A DNA stretch of 16,666 nt, taken from contig DAIESZ010000202.1 in NCBI GenBank assembly GCA_027346035.1, forward strand, positions 1 through 16,666, in the 5' to 3' direction. Shown piece by piece: positions 14,441 through 16,666 of the stretch. This stretch comes from Propionibacteriaceae bacterium (lineage in GTDB: Bacteria > Actinomycetota > Actinomycetes > Propionibacteriales > Propionibacteriaceae). The notes under the pieces are model-generated. The model was not told the DNA's origin, did not search any database, and was given only the letters and a program-made list of their open reading frames with translations. The translations under genes and the position numbers were made by a program. Position 1 is the stretch's first letter. Each line of letters opens with the position of its first letter.

Positions 14441-14443
14441 TCC

Positions 14444-14480
14444 GGATCACGGCGCCGTCGTGGGGTCGACGCCGTGATCC
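14444..14480 (+). terminator. Hairpin A after htrA
   Basis: GGATCACGGCG (14444-14454) and CGCCGTGATCC (14470-14480) form a perfect 11-bp stem with a 15-base loop, starting 4 bases after the htrA stop. The loop contains CCGTCGTGGGGTCG (14455-14468), which recurs in hairpin B. Confidence 0.6.
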
Positions 14481-14515
14481 CCTCCCCCGGGTCCCCTTTC
14501 CCGGGGTTGAGGAAG

Positions 14516-14564
14516 ACAGGGCCCGTCCCTCTCCGTCGTGGGGTCGGAGAGGGACGGGCTCTGT
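14516..14564 (+). terminator. Hairpin B, 20-bp stem, downstream of htrA
   Basis: Arms 14516-14535 and 14545-14564 pair over 20 bp with one G-U wobble and a 9-base loop. CCGTCGTGGGGTCG recurs at 14533-14546. It is followed by the moderately U-rich CGTTTGTC. As the stronger of the two hairpins it is probably the main terminator of htrA. Confidence 0.7.
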
Positions 14565-14652
14565 GTCGTTTGTCGGCGGAGGGTGCCGGCCGAATCCGGC
14601 GCCGGTGGCATCCCGGTGCGACCGCGCGATCGCGAACCCCCCATACCCCGGG

Positions 14653-14680
14653 GGGAATACCACGGCCTCGGCGGCTGTTG
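14653..14680 (+). promoter_or_regulatory. SigR/SigH-type promoter upstream of trxB
   Basis: GGAAT (14654-14658) is followed by exactly 18 bases and then GTT (14677-14679), within the longer form GGGAATA-N17-GTTG. This equals the consensus GGAAT-N18-GTT known for the disulfide-stress sigma factor SigR of Streptomyces (SigH in mycobacteria), whose targets include trxBA. Transcription would start near 14686, leaving a leader of about 70 bases. Confidence 0.7.
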
Positions 14681-14756
14681 CGGCACCTGGTAGGGGCGAA
14701 CGTCCTGGCGTCGGCCCGTTCGAATACAGTGGCCTGAGCCCCCAAGGAAGGCAACA

Positions 14757-15827
14757 ATGAGCGACCTGAACCTCACCCGAGCACTCGGCGCGGTGAACCT
14801 CAACAACCTCCCCGCCGATCAGCCCGCACGCGACACCAGCACCGCGGAATCGTGGGCGGGATTCCTGGCCGACGAGCAGATCCGTGATGTCATCGTCGTC
14901 GGCAGTGGCCCGGCTGGCTACACGGCGGCCATCTACGCCGCCCGGGCCGGCCTGAAGCCGCTCGTGCTCGAGGGGGCCATCACTGCCGGTGGTGCGCTGA
15001 TGAACACCACCGAGGTCGAGAACTACCCGGGGTTCCCCGAAGGAGTGATGGGTCCCGACCTCATGGGTCACATGCGCACCCAGGCCGAGCGCTTCGGGGC
15101 CGAGATGATCACCGACGACGCCGTCGCGGTTGACCTCACCGGCGACGTGAAGACCGTCACCGACACCGAGGGGAACACCTACCGGGCGCACGCGGTGATC
15201 CTCGCCACCGGCTCCGGGTACCGCCGGCTGGGAATCCCGGAGGAGGACGCCTACTCCGGACGCGGCGTCTCCTGGTGCGCGACCTGTGACGGGTTCTTCT
15301 TCCGCGACAAGGACATCGCGGTCGTCGGTGGCGGCGACTCCGCCGCCGAGGAGGCCACGTTCCTCACCCGCTTCGCCAAGTCGGTGACCCTGGTCCACCG
15401 TCGGGACACGCTGCGCGCGTCCAAGATCATGGCGGCGCGAGTCGAGCGCGATCCGAAGATCACCCCGGCCTGGCACAGCGAGATCGTCGGCATGAGCGGC
15501 GCGAAGACCCTCGAGTCGCTGACGCTGCGCGATGTGCGCACGGGCGAGACCCGCGAACTGACGGTGCAGGGACTCTTCGAGGCGATCGGTCACATCCCGC
15601 GCAGCGAACTGCTCGTCGGTCAGGTGCACCTCGACGACAGTGGCTACGTCATCGTCGACGGCGACTCCACCCGCACGAATCTGCGCGGTGTCTTCGCCTG
15701 TGGCGACCTCGTCGACCACACGTACCGGCAGGCCATCACCGCGGCCGGGTCCGGCTGCCGCGCGGCGCTGGACGCCGAGCGTTTCCTGGCCGAGCTGCAC
15801 GACGAGGCCCAGCCGCCGGTCCGTTGA
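14757..15827 (+). CDS. trxB: Thioredoxin reductase
   Basis: This 356-residue cytoplasmic FAD enzyme reduces thioredoxin with NADPH. The FAD-binding loop is [17 protein letters not shown] (49-65), with ENYPGFPEG at 88-96. The redox-active pair is C174-A-T-C177 in [11 protein letters not shown]. The NADPH-binding loop is [10 protein letters not shown] (191-200) with [10 protein letters not shown] (214-223), and [10 protein letters not shown] (311-320) closes the FAD site. All key residues are intact. Unusually, about 42 residues precede the first beta strand (DVIVVG), roughly 35 more than in most relatives. No in-frame start occurs between the chosen ATG and the fold, and AAGGAAGG lies 5 bases upstream, so the extension looks genuine. 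trxA follows 80 bases downstream and probably shares the transcript, driven by the upstream SigR/SigH-type promoter. Confidence 0.96.
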   Translation: MSDLNLTRALGAVNLNNLPADQPARDTSTAESWAGFLADEQIRDVIVVGSGPAGYTAAIYAARAGLKPLVLEGAITAGGALMNTTEVENYPGFPEGVMGPDLMGHMRTQAERFGAEMITDDAVAVDLTGDVKTVTDTEGNTYRAHAVILATGSGYRRLGIPEEDAYSGRGVSWCATCDGFFFRDKDIAVVGGGDSAAEEATFLTRFAKSVTLVHRRDTLRASKIMAARVERDPKITPAWHSEIVGMSGAKTLESLTLRDVRTGETRELTVQGLFEAIGHIPRSELLVGQVHLDDSGYVIVDGDSTRTNLRGVFACGDLVDHTYRQAITAAGSGCRAALDAERFLAELHDEAQPPVR

Positions 15828-15907
15828 CCATCCGGCCGGGCTTGGGTCGTGCGGCCCCGCCAGCGATAATGAACGGGTCGCCCGCACCCAGCAAGGAGAT
15901 ATGAGCC

Positions 15908-16231
15908 ATGTCCGAAGTCACTGAGGTCACCGACTCCGATTTCGTCGATCGGGTCGTGATGAACCCGAAGCCGACCCTTGTCGACTACTGGGCCGACTGG
16001 TGTGCACCCTGCAAGCAGATCTCCCCGATCATCGACGAGCTGGCCCGCGAGCACGGCGACAAGATGGACTTCGTCAAGCTCGACACCAACACCAACCCGC
16101 GCACCCCCACCGAGCAGGGCATCCTCGCCCTGCCGACGCTGCAGGTGTTCGTCGGGGGTCGCGTCGTCAAGTCCATCCAGGGCGCCCGCAGCAAGGGAGC
16201 CCTGCTCAAGGTGCTCAACGAGTATCTCTGA
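15908..16231 (+). CDS. trxA: Thioredoxin
   Basis: This is a 107-residue single-domain thioredoxin, the usual length, acting as a cytoplasmic dithiol reductant regenerated by TrxB. The active site is W31-C32-A33-P34-C35 with K36; alanine replaces the classical glycine, a variant common in actinobacteria that may shift the redox potential. The cis-proline is P76 in LALPTL, followed by FVGGRVV (81-87). There are no cysteines beyond the active-site pair. AAGGAG lies 9 bases before the ATG at 15908. A closer ATG at 15901 is in another frame and stops after seven codons. The gene lies downstream of trxB in the same direction with no terminator in the 80-base gap, so a trxB-trxA operon is likely. 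Confidence 0.96.
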   Translation: MSEVTEVTDSDFVDRVVMNPKPTLVDYWADWCAPCKQISPIIDELAREHGDKMDFVKLDTNTNPRTPTEQGILALPTLQVFVGGRVVKSIQGARSKGALLKVLNEYL

Positions 16232-16264
16232 CGATCACCGGGACGCTGCGGCGTCCTGTTACTC

Positions 16265-16304
16265 CACCGCCCGGTGACGCTCCTCGGATCGTCACCGGGC
16301 GGTG
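16265..16304 (+). terminator. 14-bp hairpin terminator after trxA
   Basis: CACCGCCCGGTGAC (16265-16278) and GTCACCGGGCGGTG (16291-16304) pair perfectly across a 12-base loop, 33 bases after the trxA stop, followed by the mildly U-rich TCTTGCGTTCT. It should end the trxB-trxA transcript. Confidence 0.8.
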
Positions 16305-16392
16305 TCTTGCGTTCTCAGGGGCTCCATTCCCCCCGGTTCGCCCCCGCCCCGGCGCTCCCGCAGCCCGCGGTCAGACTGCCGGGACTCCCTCC

Positions 16393-16417
16393 GGATGTCG
16401 CCGGACCGGCGACATCC
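16393..16417. repeat. Perfect 25-nt palindrome with one central base
   Basis: GGATGTCGCCGG (16393-16404), a single A, then CCGGCGACATCC (16406-16417). A one-base centre is too tight for an ordinary hairpin loop, so it may be a dimeric repressor site as well as a potential cruciform. It lies 46 bases upstream of the promoter at 16463. Confidence 0.6.
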
Positions 16418-16441
16418 GCCCGCCCCCCGACACCCGGAATC

Positions 16442-16476
16442 TGAGAAATATGTGATTGCAGTTTGAGAATCTCTCA
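16442..16476. promoter_or_regulatory. Operator-like TGAGA / TCTCA repeats overlapping a promoter
   Basis: TGAGAA occurs at 16442-16447 and again at 16464-16469, exactly 22 bp (two helical turns) apart. The second copy forms the inverted repeat TGAGA-ATC-TCTCA (16464-16476) that covers the -35 box. This arrangement fits a repressor or regulator site; the regulator is unknown. Confidence 0.4.
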
Positions 16477-16491
16477 GGTATCGCGTACGGT
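16463..16491 (+). promoter_or_regulatory. Sigma-A-type promoter TTGAGA-N17-TACGGT
   Basis: TTGAGA (16463-16468) matches TTGACA at five of six positions and TACGGT (16486-16491) fits TANNNT, with the ideal 17-base spacer. Transcription would start near 16498, about 150 bases before the ATG at 16651. Confidence 0.6.
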
Positions 16492-16650
16492 CCTTCCATC
16501 AACTGAATAGCCGGTCGCAGCGCGGGCCCCGGACGAGCGTCCGATCCGGCTGCATCGGCAGGCACATCACCGGTCCACCCCTCACGGAGACCGCCCCGGT
16601 GCCAGACGCCGCGACCGCGGCCACCAGTCGATTCGGAAGGACCCTCCAGC

Positions 16651-16666
16651 ATGAAGCACAGCATCC
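16651..16666 (+). CDS. Start of an unidentified gene (partial)
   Basis: Only five codons (MKHSI) lie in the window, so no function can be given. The ATG is supported by GGAAGGA about 10 bases upstream and by the promoter at 16463-16491. The MK-type start would suit an exported protein's signal peptide, but this cannot be judged from five residues. Confidence 0.5.

Larger units (their letters stand above)
14441..14756. other. 316-bp intergenic region between htrA and trxB
   Basis: No gene is supported here. The region holds two terminator-like hairpins sharing one loop sequence (14444-14564), a C/G-rich stretch near 14639-14655, a SigR/SigH-type promoter (14653-14680), a possible TACAGT -10 box at 14725-14730 without a clear -35 box, and the trxB ribosome-binding site. 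Confidence 0.65.
16305..16650. other. 346-bp regulatory region upstream of the last gene
   Basis: No coding region is supported here. It contains a perfect 25-nt palindrome (16393-16417), an AT-richer stretch with TGAGA-type repeats and a sigma-A-type promoter (16441-16491), and an untranslated leader of about 150 bases. The leader can fold locally (GGACG/CGTCC at 16531-16542, flanked by GCCGG 16510-16514 and CCGGC 16546-16550). I do not recognise a known riboswitch. Confidence 0.6.

Noticed and set aside
14331..15887. 518-codon minus-strand open frame opposite trxB
   Set aside because: trxB on the plus strand has every catalytic motif; the opposite frame shows none.
15901..15924. Seven-codon open frame (ATG at 15901) overlapping the trxA start
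   Set aside because: Its spacing from AAGGAG is only 2 bases, too close for efficient initiation; it is a by-product of the trxA start region.
16498..16650. Possible riboswitch in the leader of the last gene
   Set aside because: Local stems exist, but I recognise no conserved core of a known class, so only the leader is reported.
1..16666. CRISPR arrays, insertion sequences, tRNA or rRNA genes
   Set aside because: No short regularly spaced repeats, transposase motifs, cloverleaf sequences or conserved rRNA segments were found on either strand.

Overview
The window is about 16.7 kb of very GC-rich DNA whose gene content points to a high-GC Gram-positive bacterium (Actinomycetota, class Actinomycetes). 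The strongest pointers are a DipZ / MPT70-83-type fasciclin / SigK / RskA cluster otherwise best known from mycobacteria, a thioredoxin with a WCAPC active site, a probable SigR/SigH-type promoter in front of trxB, GTG starts, and strong hairpins without U-tracts as terminators. Genus cannot be fixed from the sequence alone. No rRNA, tRNA, CRISPR array, transposase or phage gene was seen, so this looks like chromosomal backbone with one rapidly evolving surface-protein gene at the left edge.

Left part (1-2423, minus strand): the N-terminal part of a secreted protein built from exact 128-residue repeats of the 'SPxRxLDTR' type runs off the left edge. Upstream lie moaD (sulfur carrier ending in Gly-Gly) and a MoeB/ThiF-family E1-like adenylyltransferase that has lost the usual zinc cysteines and the usual sulfur-transfer cysteine. 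Carbohydrate block (2556-8439, plus strand): a large GH63-type glucosidase is translationally coupled (ATGA) to a short-chain dehydrogenase of the glucose 1-dehydrogenase type. A fused EIIC-EIIB-EIIA sugar phosphotransferase permease, closest to the N-acetylglucosamine type (NagE), follows and ends in a 22-bp hairpin.

Envelope redox block (8666-12765): dipZ (minus) diverges from a fasciclin lipoprotein very similar to MPT70/MPT83. Then come sigK and rskA, overlapping by 8 bases. In Mycobacterium tuberculosis the mpt70/mpt83/dipZ genes are SigK targets but lie far from sigK-rskA; here regulator and targets are adjacent. This SigK has no cysteine at all, so the disulfide redox switch described for the M. 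tuberculosis protein cannot operate in it.

Right part (13076-end, plus strand): a membrane-anchored HtrA-like serine protease with a PDZ domain is preceded by 11-bp-phased direct repeats. After a twin-hairpin terminator region comes trxB, with a long N-terminal extension and a perfect GGAAT-N18-GTT match upstream, then trxA and a strong terminator. The last 350 bases form the regulatory region of a further gene that begins at 16651. It holds a perfect 25-nt palindrome, a good sigma-A-type promoter overlapped by a TGAGA/TCTCA inverted repeat, and a leader of about 150 nt.

Taken together, the right half is a thiol-redox and envelope-quality-control neighbourhood (DipZ, FAS1 lipoprotein, SigK/RskA, HtrA, TrxB, TrxA) and the middle is sugar hydrolysis, oxidation and uptake. 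No wholly new system is evident. The most useful leads are the self-contained cysteine-free SigK module, the cysteine-poor MoeB, and several operator-like repeats.
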